From positions 885,364 through 949,363 of the forward strand of contig NW_025064899.1 in NCBI RefSeq assembly GCF_019112545.1: 64,000 nt of DNA. The letters run 5' to 3'. A model generated the notes under the pieces. It did no database searches, was not told the origin of the DNA, and saw only the letters and a list, made by a program, of their open reading frames with translations. Positions within the stretch are counted from its first letter, which is position 1; every line of letters begins with the position of its first letter. A program made the position numbers and the translations under genes. This DNA comes from Guyanagaster necrorhizus (Eukaryota > Basidiomycota > Agaricomycetes > Agaricales > Physalacriaceae). This document shows, in pieces, positions 1 to 12,951 of the stretch.

Positions 1-931
1 CGTTCACTATGCTGATTCTTTATTCCGACGAGCAAGAAAAACTTTACCAGCATATCAAATCTATCATCCCAGGCAATCGGGTCCCTGTTCGCATCCGTCA
101 CTGCTGCTTCTAGACCCCATCGACTTGATCCTTTACAGAGATACGAAATGCTGCCTCTGTTCACGTATTCCCTAGCGTGCGCTTCCTTTGGGCTCCGTGT
201 ATATAATCTAACCGCGTGCGCAGCGTGTTCAACGAGACACTTCGCATGTTCCCCGTGGTGATTGAAGAAGTCCGTCCGTTTCACAACCTCCGATCTTACG
301 AGAACCATAGGTAACAGCTATACCAAAAATAAGCGCCGAAGACACCTTTTTAGTAGCGACAAGCGCCACAGGAGAACGTGCAACAATTCCAATACCCAAA
401 AGGGCGTCGATATTTTTGGATGTTACGGGTTTGCATTATAATCGTGAGTTACGTGAAGGCTGGACCTTTCAATTGTATCATTCATTGAATGTATATTGCC
501 GGCAGCTCGACACTGGAAAGACCCCGGTACATTCAATCCCTCGCGATTTTTGGAGACTGGCCCAAGGAAGCATTCATGCCATTCAATCTCGCTGCTAGAG
601 CATGTCTTAGCAGAAGATGCGTGGTATTCATCTACCGAACGACATGTTTTTCCCATATCAAAGTATGCAGCTTCGCCGAAACAGAAGCGATTGCTGTCAT
701 TATGCTCCTGATATCGCGGTATATGATTGAGGTAACAGAAGAACCACAATTCGTAGGAGAATCATTCGAGGAAAGGAAGAAACGGCTGCTGAAATCTAAG
801 GGTGGTGTGTCATTAACGTCAGTGTGTTCTGTACTATTATATCACCTTCCCATGACGGTATTCGCAGGCCGCTTCGTATGCCCCTGACATTCAGAAGGTG
901 ATCAAATTATACAACGCTATGGAACTCCGTA
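1..931. other. No supportable gene
   Basis: Short overlapping open frames occur on both strands, but none has a recognisable domain, a convincing start, or splice sites that would join them. Base composition resembles the flanking genic DNA rather than the transposon island. This may be intergenic sequence or the end of a gene lying beyond the window. Confidence 0.4.
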
Positions 932-2533
932 TTAGGAATCTCGTGGGTCTGGTACGTTCCAAGTGTGAATCATCGGTCCCGAGTAATTATTCTGTATCCT
1001 CAAACTTTTCTTCATCAGAGTCAGAACAACCTGCCTCTCTTCTTCAGTGGCGGCTGAAGTTTCCAAATCCTTGACTTCGTCCACGTCCACGACATACTCA
1101 CTCTTAAGTTGAGCTTTGAGCTTGGTTCCTCCAAATGCGAGCTTCTCGGCATACGGTAGCAGGATTTTGTACATCGTCGCGACTGCCGCTTTGTCGCCGG
1201 TTTTCATCGCTGGAACCACAATCAGGAGGGTTGCCGGCACGTCATTATAGAGAAGCACACGAACCTCTTCGGCGCATAATGAGGAATTTCATTTTATCTG
1301 TGGAGATTTGAATCGTTAGTAGATCAAGTGCGGAATAATTTATTGGTCACCACCTCCAGATCCCAGGGAGACCCCATGATCATCTTGAGGATATGGCCTG
1401 ACAAACTGCGGGATTCATGCTTAAGTCTGAGAAGAGAAGGACAAACGGAGCCACTGACGACATAGCCAACAAAGCTATCTGGCTCGGTGTGGAGAGATAT
1501 TTGGTGCAGAAGCGCAGGCGGTTGTTTGAAAGCAGGATCCGGCGCTGGGATTCCGGTATCTCTTTCTGCGCCATCTGCGTCTCCCAATCCACCAGAAATG
1601 GCGACTTGATCTGATTGCGGTGTACCTTCGTCAGCATCGCACCCTTTTTTGCCGCATATATCCTTGTGCGGTACGGGGAAACCACTTTTCCAGTCGGCAA
1701 TTTGACAGTCCCTGTTCGAAGTTTTGAATCAGTAAAATCGGACAATGCTGATATATATATACTTACCGAGAACAGTAAGGGATGATACGCCCGATCGGTT
1801 TGCACTTTTCGCAGACCAGAAGCTCCCTCCCTTGTTTTCGCAGAGATTCTTCGTCTCTTTTGCAGTTATAACAGACGACGATTTGAGCTTTCTCCTGAGT
1901 GCAGCGGATCTCTACAATGCTACGCACAGATGCATTGAAAGTGCTCCATAACGTCATCGTGATGAAGTACGCTCTCTCCAAACGGTTCATTTCTACCAAG
2001 CGACGAAGTCCGTAGTCATTTGGATCAGTCTCCATCATTTTTTTAAATTGGGCGTTTGGGAGATATATAGGGGCCGTCAAATCGTCCTTAACTTGATCCT
2101 TGGGGAGATGCAGTTTCAAGAGCTGGATAAAGTCCTTGTCATTATTTTCCGCGAGTGCTTTCACAGTCATCTCCGGGCACAACCATCGTCGATTCTCCAT
2201 GTCAGGTCCAGCACAAGAGGTGACGTACAAGCCTTCCAGGACAAGCTCCTCCTTTCGTTTTTGGGTGAGCCCGCGCCATTTTTCCTCGAACTCGTCGTGT
2301 GCAAAGGCGGGTACGACAGCCTTGACCAGATCGCGTTGAAGAGTGCAAATTTCTCGCGTTTTGGAGTTGAATTCATCCAGAAGATGGATGGAGGATTGCC
2401 GAAGATATTGAAGAGTTTCCTGTGGCTTGCCTTGGTAGACTGGAATCAGACACCAACCAGCAGGGAAAAATGCCAAATCTCGCTCCCAGCTCTTGTTCCA
2501 GCCAACACGGTCCGTTTCTTTGTTGGGTCGCAC
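932..2533 (-). CDS. MYND-type zinc finger protein (5' end unresolved)
   Basis: Three exons on the minus strand: 2533-1767, 1711-1354 and 1264-932. They sum to 1,458 nt (485 aa from the first complete codon shown). The MYND finger spans the first splice junction: a CYNCK pair, a CEKC pair about 20 residues later, then YCSRDCQ, a DW, and the final His and Cys (HKDIC). These Cys/His ligands are complete. MYND fingers mediate protein-protein contacts with proline-rich partners, often in SET/MYND or regulatory proteins. No SET domain is visible, and the rest of the protein is not recognised. The 358-nt second exon ends at a GTGGTGAC donor. The third exon starts at 1264 because the nearer acceptor leads straight into a stop. 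The in-frame codon at 2533 is GTG and no in-frame ATG lies just upstream, so the true start is probably in an earlier exon. The gene is divergent from the START protein. Confidence 0.75.
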
Positions 2534-2782
2534 AGACGCTATGACTGATGCAGAAAATAACGAGGATAAGGATTAGAGGAAGAAACCGCGAAAAGGAATC
2601 ACGATCAGGTGATCGTTTGCTGCACGAAAGGGATGCCGACGCCTTTGGAATTAAATAGACATATACAGTATCATACGTCATGACTGCGTGGTACCAGACT
2701 GAATTGGCGATTCGCCCACTTTGCCGCCACGACCTCGAGGCTTCAGCCTACAAGCTCCTCACTGGCGATCTTAAGAAGAATT

Positions 2783-5700
2783 ATGTCTGACGGCTCTAGG
2801 TGTGCTATTGCATTTATATGCGGTGTGCAATGTAAAAGGGCTTATTGTTTAGTCTACGACAGTCATGGTACGATGCATTGAGCAAGGCGGAAACTCATTT
2901 TCGACAACTTCTCTCCTCTTCATCACCGAATGAATGGAAACGCCTTTCTGTTGCGAATGAGCCGACCTCCAGCAGGAAAGGGAAATCTCGCATGACATCC
3001 ACCCCGGAGCTGTCTGACGTGGTAATTCATCGAAATTCGACGAAACCAGGGGACGATATATATCGCCTCATTCTAGAGGTGCCCATTACAGAAGAGTCGG
3101 TTTCTTTGGAGTCGTGGAAGATGGTGCTGTCCATTCCTGAGCTGAGGAAGGAATGGGATCCTGCGGTCGTAGAATCTCATATGGTAGAGATGTTTGACCA
3201 TACAGCACGGATATCCAAGACGAATTTCACACTGGGATGGCCTGCAAAGTGCGTCCTTATATCGATTTCTTCATCTTTTACCTGATGGTTTTTGGTAGTC
3301 CGCGTGACGCGGTTACGATATCGCGTTCCTTTCACGACCCGACCACATTTATTGACGTCTCTACCTCGTTACCTCGGTCCCCCGACGAACCAGTGTATCT
3401 GCGCCCCTCGCCTCCCTATGTTCGGTCAAACGTGACTTGTCAGTAATCTCAAGGTTCGCGTCCTGCATTACTGATGACTCAGATAGTATTCGCTTGGTGT
3501 ATACAACATATACAACCCTCACAGTCGACAAATGACGGCGATCCTATTAAGAGGCGGCCGTCTCTTGGAGGACGAATTCGAGTTACCTGCTTCTGGCAGC
3601 ACGATCTTAGGGCCGTCTGGAGCATCGGATCGTCGTCAGGCATAGTGCAACAGCTATCTACCATGGTGCTGGGTCTGTACAAGACAGTTCTCAAACGTGG
3701 GATGCGTATTCCAAAACTGATTGGATTTGGAAATGGCGTTACTATAGAACGCGTCCGTTTTCAAGTCGACAGAGAAGCCCTCACCATTAACTACTCCATC
3801 ATACCCGACGAAGAGGAACATAAAGTTATGTCTTCTTCAGAGTTCTCTCAGGGTCTAGATGCACTACATGCCATCCGAGAGCATCGACGTCTCACTCGCT
3901 CGATCGAATGCATTTTACCTTCATCCGTCGGCTGGGACGTACAAATCTCTGTCAAAGCATCATCCGAAGAGGTGGAAAGACTTCCGTGGTCAGCACATGC
4001 GACCCGAACGAGTTCACATTCAACCTCAGCTCCACTCGATCAGATATTATTCCGGCTCTCTCATGCACCACTTATTGACGAGCATTCTGTTCTCAGAGTC
4101 AAAGTGATAATTGAAATTTCTGGTCCGTCGAGTGGTCTCCGCTTGAACGGTATCCCTCATACGGTACAAGAAGTGGAAGAACGAGATCCTTCGTCTTTCA
4201 CCATTTCTGCACAGATTCTTCAGGATGTCTCTAGCGCTGCTGGTCTAAGCTTCGATACCACCTCGTCCCTCAATACCAGCGTAGCTAGTGCTACTAGTGT
4301 CGCCTCTACTTCATCTACCCCCACGATAACTCGTCCACATACCGAACGTTCTCCAGCCGCTGAGAAGTCTATTTTGTCTCGCGTCAAGAGGAATTACATA
4401 TATTTCTCCTCCCTGCTGCAAGAGCCCGAAGCTAAGTGGAAACGAAGTGAGTCAATCTCTCCACCCTACCAGGTCTCAATCTAACGTCTGTCAATGAAGA
4501 TACGGAGGCTCGTGGAGTTACGATCACTCAATTGGATTCTATTGATCCAACTCTTGTAGTATATCGAGCTGAAGCAACTTTCGTCGGTGTTGGGCTTTGG
4601 GACCTCTACGGCGCTATCGTGACACCTGGGGTCAGAAATTATTGGGACAAGCAGCATGAAGACGCCGTACTATTGGAAGACGTCAACGACCTTACCGAAC
4701 TTTGGCATCTGAAAACGAAGCCTGCTTGGCCAGTCAAGTAGGTATTTATATGGCGTACTTAAGCTTAAACTTATAACGGATTTCAGTGGTCGAGATGCTG
4801 TCGTGCTCAAGACTGTCTATAAATCCCCTACCACCATCCATGTATTCGCCTTTTCTGCAGACGATCCACATCTCTTCCCCGTCATCCCACCTGCAGAGCC
4901 TAACGTCATCCGCACTCAGGTGGACCTGCAGGGCTGGGCGATCGAGGCACTGTCACCAACAACCATCCTCGTCACCCTACTCGAACAGTCAGATCCCAAG
5001 GGTTGGACGAATAAGACGTCGGTACCCACGCAGATGATGAATGCCTTAGCAGGTATCGGCGAATTTACCATAAAGTGCGGTGGTCCGCCAGTGATGACGC
5101 GCTTAGCTGGGGCGAAGGCGAATGAAATCCGCTATGATCACGAACGAATGAATTTCAGAATCGAATATGAAGTTTCTGCCAGTCGATCAAATGATACAAG
5201 TGGTGATACGGCATCAAATAGTCTGAGTTTGCAGACATTGCCCATCATTGAATGTGAACTCAGATGTGACATTGATACGTGGGCATCTTCGTTGGATATT
5301 GTGATCGATCCGCCACCACAGTCAATCTCGTGTCTTCGAAGACACCGGTTATCTGAAGAAGGTGGTGGATTGTGGTTGACCATCATCCATGACGCCGTTT
5401 TCGTCGACGATGAGCGCTTATTGGCTATTGTGCGTCGTGGTCCTGGAAAGGAAAAAGGAGTTGTTATGGTGAACGGAGCAAAGGTGAACGTCGACGTTGA
5501 GGAGATCCCCGAGCAGGAGATCAAGTTCCTGTCAAAGCGAAAACGCGTCAAACCTGTGCGAATACCCCTTGATCAACCTCCTGTCGTTGGAGTTATTCGC
5601 AAGCGTCGAGAGGAATGGGATGCTGATTCAGAGGGCACTTGTGCTACCTCGGAGCCTAGCGCAAGTGTGACGAGTGCAACGTCGTCTGGATGGGCTTCTG

Positions 5701-8334
5701 CTCCTCAAATATCAAGTCCGCTTGCACGCTTCTTCATGTTCTCGTCTGATCAGACGTCGTCTTCGGCACCTCAATCGGCCTCCTCAATCATTTCGACCGC
5801 GAACGCTGGCAGCATACCATCTGCCACAAAATCTCCCATGCAACATGCTTTAGATGCCCTGGCTTGGACTCAAGAAACTCACTCCGGTATCAATTCACAA
5901 GCATGGATCCCAGTCAGCGATAAAGGAATGTCGGTCCGACGCAAGATATGCCCGGAGATATCTCCGAGTATCCCCATTCACATGGGCGAGAAGGTAATCG
6001 AAGGCGTGTCAGCAGAGGAACTCGCATCCATCGTGACTGAATACGACTGTCGGAAGAAGTGGGATGAACGATTCGATTCTGCCATCATGTTGGAATCCTA
6101 TGGTGCCGATTGCCGGACGTGCTTTGTGGTATCGAAGAGTTCATTCCCGTTCCGAGATCGTGGAATGTATTTGGCGAGTGTTATGGCTCGAGCACATGCA
6201 TTTCCTTCCCTGTTGAGGAGCGATGCGGGAGAAGTGGCGGAGCAATCATCAAATGGTTCGCGCAGTGCTATCTATTGTGTTTCCGTATCTTTCAACCCCG
6301 GATCGGTGTCGTCGTTTTCTGTAGGAAAGTACAATCCGTACATCTTGCCTATTGGACGCGTGTTCATTGACGCTTGGATACTGGAGACGCTGGATCCTTA
6401 TACGAAGGAAAATTATGCAGTGCCGTCGTCGCGATGTACGAGGCTGGTTGCGGTTGACTATGCAGGGTCTCTTCCTACTGCTGTTAACTCCATGATAAAC
6501 GCGGCTCTCCCTCGGGCGATATTGGGCGTGGAGACATTTGTCAAGAGTATCTCACCGCTTCCTATAACCCGGTTGCCTGCGCCTGGGTTCGTATTGGCTG
6601 AGAAGAAGGACGAAGCACAAGTCGGGGACCTATCTTGGAAGCTCAGACGGCGAGACGACATCCGAACACTTATTAGAACAAACTACAAGCACGATTCACG
6701 TGTCTACACGACTACAATCCTCATCAGTTTTCCTTCCTTGTTGTCTCACGTTGGGACACGATCATCACGCAGTCCAGACACGCAGTCGGCTCCTCGTTCT
6801 ACTAGACTTCCGCCAAACGATGGAATGCCACCATCGATATCAGAAACTTTGCAAAGCAGTGCGTCTACCATTTCAGGGTTGCCTCCACCCTCATCGGCGA
6901 CTCCGTCACCGTTAACGCCGATGGCGTCTCCATCGGCGTCACCGACATCCCGCCAGCGTTCAGTATCTAATACATCCTTTTCTGGCGAGCTCTCTCTACG
7001 TGGCCGATCGTCTTCAGCTTTCACCGTTAAGGGCGAGGTTCGCCAAACTACGGATCTGCTAGTTGGAGAACTGGCTGTGGATTCAAAGTTGTATCCGGAC
7101 GGGTACACGGTGGTACTGAAATCGAGAGCACGTGAACGAGGTTCTCAAGGACAACCTGGCCTTATTGACCTTCAGTTACTGGGTGATACAGGGCAATGTG
7201 TCTTACCGCTGGCTTATACGATTCATACCATACCTTTATCCCCACTGCATTCGTCGGGTATGAACGCTGGAAGCCCGACGAGACATTTACTGAGATTGAC
7301 GTTGCCTACTGCGCAGTACCAGATTTCGACTGTCAAAGACCCACTGACGGGAGAAATACAGAGTGCACCACCTAAGCCACAGTGGTTTATTGATATGGAG
7401 GAGTGCGGGGTCATTGTTGATGTTGAAGTACGGCCGCTTGGGATGGGAAGAAAGAAGGGAGTAACGGTTTTGGTAAATGATTTGGAGACTACGGTTGCTG
7501 TTGTTGGTGAGAAAGAGTCACTGACAACGCTTGGACGCGATGAATTATCAGACGACAGAGTGTCGAAGATGGGACTGCTCTCAAGGTTTGATCGTGTTGC
7601 TCATTTCTATTTGGGTTGATGTATTGATATGATGTACTCAGGTCCACGAGTGAAACGGAACCGCTGCCGGTTGAATTGCTCACGCCCATAGCGCTTGATT
7701 TCAGGCTCCTGGACCCTGCTTCTGCTTCGAACTTGAAGAGTGATGAAAGTGAGGATTTGCAGGAAGCTGAAGAGCGGGGATCAAGCACAGAGGGCAACGA
7801 AGATGGACCGAAAGCGGTGAGCGACGGTGACGTTGCCTTTGTTGGATGATTTTCTGATCGTATATGAAGCATGCAGCTGATCTTCCTGCGACGCCTCACG
7901 CGTCTCAGACACCGGTGGGTGGATTGCTCGGATTCTTGCAGTCGTACCCGAATCCGCTCACACGATTCACTGCGAATGGGACGAATGGGATGCCGGCATT
8001 GACGGCAGCAAGTTCGGGAGCTGGATCAGTCCGGAAGCTGCCTGGGGGCTTGTCTGATATCGATGCGAGTACAACGCTAACATGCCGCAAGGAGGCAATA
8101 CCAAGACAGTATCCTTTGTCGACACTCATCATCATTGCACTTATCGCATTCTTGATTGGGTCGCTCCTTCGATCACTCTTGTCACCAGCTGACTTCATTT
8201 ATGTCGTTACCGACTTGAAGGAAGCTGAAGAAGCGAATAACATCAGTGGATGGAGGGAGATACGCCGGTTGTTCGAGGTGAAGTATATACTTGCTGGATG
8301 GGATTTCCAGATAGCGGTGGTGCGACGACACTGA
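2783..8334 (+). CDS. Large triple START-domain protein with C-terminal membrane anchor
   Basis: Eight exons: 2783-2799, 2853-3248, 3299-3431, 3483-4446, 4500-4737, 4787-7585, 7642-7816 and 7870-8334. They total 5,187 nt (1,728 aa), an exact multiple of three. Exon 1 is only 17 nt (MSDGS) and supplies the ATG that the next exon lacks in frame. Three START-like lipid-binding modules are visible: residues about 60-270 (WKMVLSIPELRKEWDP, then a WPANPRDAV strand), about 505-720 (VGVGLWDLYG...YWDKQHEDA, then WPVNGRDAV) and about 960-1180 (ELASIVTEYDCRKKWDERFD, then FPFRDRGMYL). Ser/Thr-rich low-complexity linkers separate them. Residues about 1656-1679 form a hydrophobic helix (PLSTLIIIALIAFLIGSLL), followed by about 50 residues. 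By family knowledge, START folds bind sterols or lipids. A membrane-anchored lipid-transfer or lipid-sensing role at a contact site is inferred. The family name is uncertain. Confidence 0.88.
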
Positions 8335-8758
8335 GTTTGTGTATGACAGATAGGCAACAATAGAATGAGGCATATCAATATGCTATGCGCAATATGTTGC
8401 TGATAGGAATGCTAATCTGAGATTTATGTCAGTGTGGGATGAATTTCATAGGTTTCGGCAAACGGCGCTTATTTGGATCGGCGCCTGGTTTTGGGGCCTC
8501 ACGTCGGGAATGGCTATCACTGTCCTCGGTCTCCCTTGTCTTCTTCCCACCGCTGTCTATTATCCCTCCCACCTCTCTCACCATCCCACTAATTTCCCCC
8601 AAATTTCAGCCAGAAACGACGTTTTCTGCTGAATTGGTCCTGATTTCCCCTTTTACGCGCCCGATTTCTGCCTCCGGAACCTAATTTGCCACATAAAACT
8701 GACCCACGCGCCTGCCCAGACCTTGACTGAGTCGATTGCTTCTTGTCCTTCGACATCG
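8335..8758 (+). other. Intergenic region / probable 5' UTR of the LisH gene
   Basis: There is no open frame of note. The stretch at about 8540-8610 is strongly pyrimidine-rich and ends in a CAG, and it could be the 3' end of a 5'-UTR intron. No TATA box is obvious. Confidence 0.35.
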
Positions 8759-11437
8759 ATGTCCTCTGTTCCGCCGCCGGGCTCAGCGCAGTCCGTACCC
8801 CCGCCGCTCGACTCGTCGTCGTCTCCGTTGTCCTGGGAGGGTGACAAGATGTTCGTTGGCACCCTGTCGTCCTCCTCCCTTGCTGACTACTCGTTTTCCA
8901 GGTTCAATATCTATATCTACGACTACTGCTACAAGAGGGGTTTCCGAAAAACCGCCAGGGAGCTGCTCGCCGAGGCAGAGATACCACCGGAATCCCAACC
9001 TCCAATCAATGCCAGACAGGGCTTGCTGTTCGAGTGCGCCATGACCCCCTGGCCGTAGCGACGAGATCTCACTTTTCCTTCATTTTATAGGTGGTGGAGT
9101 GTGTTTTGGGTGCTGTTCACAGCAAAGGCGAATGGGCATGGGACAGAAGATGCCATGATATACACGCAGGTGCGTCTTCTGGCGACTGTACTTGGTCCCG
9201 GTCCTGACTCCCATGTCGCCTCTATAGCATCAATCGCAACAGGCGGCGAATCGACAGGCGATGCCACGACAGCCACAGCCGCCGCAACCGCCGCCTTCGA
9301 TGAACCCTCAGCCACCCATGCAACAGCAGCCCATGGTCCGAGGCATGAACGGAATGCAGCAGACTCGACAATTTATGCCTAATGGTTCTATGCCCAACGG
9401 TGTCGGTTCTGCCCCCATGCCCCAGGGACACATGCAGACAGGCCCAGGGCCTTTTCCTATGCCAGGCGCACCCATGAATGGCCTTCCGGGTCCCCCAGGT
9501 CAGCAGCCACCTCCGGGGGTACCTGCGGCGCAACCTCCGAACTATCAACAGATGCTTCCGGGACACCAGCGACCCGGCGGACCTCAGCAACGGCCGACAA
9601 ACGGGATGGCTCCTTTTCAGTCGCCCACGATGACCCATTCACATTCTCCACACGCAGGTCCCCAAGGTCAACCGCTCCAACAACCACCTCAAGGTCAGCA
9701 GCCACCGCCACACACACAACCACCGATAGGCCAGATGGGTCCTTCCCCGCATATGCCCCCAAATCGAGGCATGCTTCCTCCGAATGGACCCCCGATGAAT
9801 CCAGGCCAACAACAAGGCCCAATAGCATCTTCGTCGTACCCGCCACTAGCCCGACCACCAAGTAGAACTGGTACGCCTGGCCAAGGTAGTATGATGACGC
9901 ACCCTAGTCCCTCTATGATGTCTCGCCCGCCCATGGGTCCGATGGGTTCCGGGACAGACCAACGACACGTTCAAGACCAGAGTGTTCTCTCAGAGATTCT
10001 GCGCATACCACCCGCCGTCGCGGGCCAGCTGAAACAGGAACTTGGCTTGGACGGTAAAGAGCTTACTGCATTGACATTCGATGAAAAGGTCCGTCTCAAT
10101 TTTTTTTTCTCTATAGACTTGAAAAGAATTCAGTTTTAATTTGATTCATGAATATAGCGGCGTTTTGTCGAGGCTCATCGGCAGCGTTCAGCAGCTCGGA
10201 ATCCGAAGGCGAACCCGACTCCTGGGCCTTCGAATGCCATGATGCAGCCGCCGCCAAGCCAACGGAATGTCGCACCGCAGCCTTCTGGAGGAAGACCAGG
10301 GAAGAGAAACAGCACGTCTCCAGGAGAAGAGGTGCGCATTTTCTCCACGCTCATTTTACAGATATTAATTTTCATTAGCCGGAACAACCACGGACAGAGT
10401 CGTCGCCTCCAGATCGTAAACGTCCTCGGCGGTCGCCCGTGGGACAACAATTGCCAGTGACGTATCCCCCCCATGGACATCCTCAGCCTCAGCCCCAGCC
10501 ATCACCTCTAGGAGTTGGACCTGGTGGCCTACCACCTCCACAGCAAGGGCAGCCACCCCAAATGATGAATAATATGATGAGGCCAATGGGTGCGCAACAA
10601 ATGAATGGCAGTTTCCAACCAGGAATGCCTCAGATGGCACCGAATTCAATGGGAATGCCAATGGGCCAGATGGGCGGCGGACCAATGGGCGGTACTATGA
10701 GCCCTGCAATGGGTGCTCTACCGGGTCAAGGAATGATGAATACTCACATGCAACCGGTGCGTCGTATACCTTGGGTAAAAATTTTACATGTCAACTAACG
10801 ATGGGCACTTAAGATGCCCAACATGCCTAACCGCGATGGGCAAAATCATTATCGACAACAGCTACATGCGATGCACAACCGCAACATGCCAGGCAACGCG
10901 GCTTCGCCTGCTTCGGACCCCAATTTTGCACAGGGACAGCAAGGGCCACCGCCACCTGTGCCGGCTACACAGTTTAACCCTACGCCAGGACCTAACAACA
11001 GAATGCAACAGAAACAGATGAGTATGATGCCGCCGCCGTCTCCAGGAATAAACAAAGATCAGGGCGGGCAGAAGGACAGTGGCAAGCCTGATGGATCACC
11101 ACATGCTCCGCCTGGACCGTCACGGACGCCCAACTCGGCTGCGACAGCTCCGCCGACACCTGTGCCGAACCCCGCACAGACGGTCCCGTCGCCCTCGCAG
11201 ATACTAGGAAACCCCCCTCCGTCGAGTGGTGGTGGTGGTGCATCGGCTCCTGCCTCCGCGGGCCAGGATATGTCAGCGGCGCTTTTCACGCCCGATTTTA
11301 TACAAAGTGTGGCGAACTCGTTGGACGAGTTTGATCCGACCTTCCTGCGGCCCGACGGGGACATTAATTTTGAACGAGACTTTGGACAGTGGTTTAACCA
11401 TCCAGACGACGTTAGCGGGACACTAGATCTGAAGTGA
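8759..11437 (+). CDS. LisH/LUFS-domain transcriptional regulator (Flo8/SSBP-like)
   Basis: Six exons: 8759-9033, 9091-9169, 9228-10088, 10158-10331, 10379-10756 and 10814-11437. They sum to 796 aa plus stop. A LisH motif lies at about residues 49-82 (YIYDYCYKRGFRKTARELL). It is followed by the LUFS-type extension with LFEWWSVFWVLF at about 90-103, as in Flo8/Som1, LUG and SSBP proteins. The rest is long low complexity rich in Pro, Gln, Met and Gly. A conserved acidic C-terminal block (TPDFIQSVANSLDEFD, then INFERDFGQWFNHPDDV) follows at about 745-790. By family knowledge, LisH/LUFS proteins dimerise and act as transcriptional co-regulators; fungal Flo8/SomA members act downstream of cAMP-PKA in adhesion and development. 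The precise orthologue is inferred. The TGA lies 19 codons after the FNHPDD block. The ATG at 8759 is the first in frame; the upstream TTG is not needed. A broken copy of the last exon lies at 12750-12951. Confidence 0.88.
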
Positions 11438-11440
11438 TCT

Positions 11441-11484
11441 CGTCCGTCCATCCGTCCGTCCGTTTGTCTGTTTGTTTGTTTGGT
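11441..11484 (+). repeat. CCGT/TTTG tetranucleotide microsatellite
   Basis: Imperfect tandem CCGT/CCAT units grade into TTTG/TCTG units, immediately after the stop codon of the LisH gene and so in its probable 3' UTR. Confidence 0.8.
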
Positions 11485-12749
11485 TTTTGTGGATTTTCCG
11501 TTTCTGTTGTGTTTTTTTTTTGTTTTTCCCTATCGACGTATCTGCCTCTGCTTGCCTTTATTTATCACCAAAAGCTGCCTTTTTTTGCATGCAGTGATAC
11601 CTCGCCTACCCCCCAATGCCATCTATTCCCGTCTCTCCTGAAATGTTAGATTCTTTTTCTCTCTGTGTGTGTGTCTCTCTCTGATTTTTTTTTCTTTTTC
11701 GTTGTCCCGCTGTCAACCCTCCCGTGCTCGCTGCTGTCCCTGTCGATATGTTATTTAGTGTGCGTGTGACGTATGAGTACGACTCGCGCCTCGAATAAGT
11801 ATTTAGTTACAGTTTCTCTCCTCGATCTCTGTTTTTTTTTCCCCCTATATTCTTGTTGCATGCACTGTGTTGAGCTCTCTCTATAAATTAGTTTTGGATG
11901 GAAACGTTCGTTTGGAAATTAAATAAAAACTGCGGGTCGCTGTTCATCAGCCCCTCCGGACCATTTAGAAGGAGTGGTACTTGGTTCTCGTCGTTCGTTT
12001 GTGCATCTATTTATTGCCAAGTACTGGAGTTACCACCACTTTGTTGCAGGAAAACACGGATGGGAAAGGTAATAGAGATAGAGTCGAGCCGGCCCACACG
12101 GAGTGGACAGCCGAGGGTATGGGCAAGCTCGACTCGACTCGGGAGTCTAGAAGGCGATCAGATCGGTCAATACGAACACAACACACACACGCACACAAGT
12201 TGACTATAGACGCCCAATCATGCCATGCCAACGCCGTCGCATTAGCCCACTAGGATGGACAAAAGAAGAAAGCAAAGGACAAGACCGAGTTTCTAACACG
12301 CCAATGCCGTCGCCTCAGGAAAAAAGAAAAGGACGCGTAGACGTGCGTGTGTCCCCACCCCCCTCTTCCACATTGGGCCGCAACGCCCGAGGATTCGTTG
12401 GATGAGGATGATCCATCCGCCATCCGCAGTGTCGTGTCATCTACTACTGACTACTGATTCTCCCCGAGCTCCAGATTCGGCCTTCACCCGCTTCTCACGT
12501 CCCCACGCTCAGCACGTAGTACTACTACCACCCACCGGTTCCTCCCCCTCACGCTCGACTTTATTGGCCAGCTCGTTGGGCCCTTTTGGCCGATTGCATA
12601 GAGAACTCGTCGGGACAAGTTTGAGCGAGTAGACGATGTTAATTTTTTTTCTTCCCCAAATGCCACAATGCTAGCCCAGCCGTTACACGCTTCATCCCTA
12701 CCAAGCGCTTCATCCATCATACCAACCAGCTCCGAGTCTGTAACCGTGG
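11485..12749 (+). other. 3' UTR and intergenic low-complexity DNA
   Basis: Poly-T and CT-rich tracts (11500-11900) and short GT and AC runs (about 11664-11680 and 12180-12200) dominate. Short open frames have no domain. This looks like the 3' UTR of the LisH gene followed by intergenic sequence. The stretch just before 12750 leads into the partial gene duplicate. Confidence 0.5.
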
Positions 12750-12951
12750 CCCCCCCCTCCGTCGAATGATGGTGCGCTGGCATCAATCAGCCGGCTCCTT
12801 CCGTCCCACCCGGGCCAGATGTATCGGCGTCCGCAGCACGCCCGAGTTCATAAAAAGCGTGGCCGACGAGTTTGACCCGACGGGGAAATTTAATTTTGAA
12901 CGCGACTTTGCAAAGTGGTTTAACCATCCAGACGAGTTGGTCGCTAGGTAG
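12750..12951 (+). pseudogene. Partial duplicate of the LisH gene's terminal exon
   Basis: This stretch repeats the end of the LisH gene. It starts at the same CCCCCCTCCGTCGA context seen at about 11213. It then encodes TPEFIKSVADEFDPT and FNFERDFAKWFNHPDE, matching TPDFIQSVANSLDEFDPT and INFERDFGQWFNHPDD. The intervening Pro/Ser stretch is diverged and shorter, and the copy ends in its own TAG after FNHPDELVAR. No LisH domain or upstream exons accompany it. I read it as a truncated segmental duplication. Conservation of the protein block despite divergence in the linker leaves open that it is expressed as a short peptide of up to 61 aa (from 12766) or once served as an alternative last exon. 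Confidence 0.8.

Noticed and set aside
9222..11451. Minus-strand open frames opposite the LisH gene
   Set aside because: They are shadows caused by biased Pro/Gln/Met codons; no domain or splice logic supports them.
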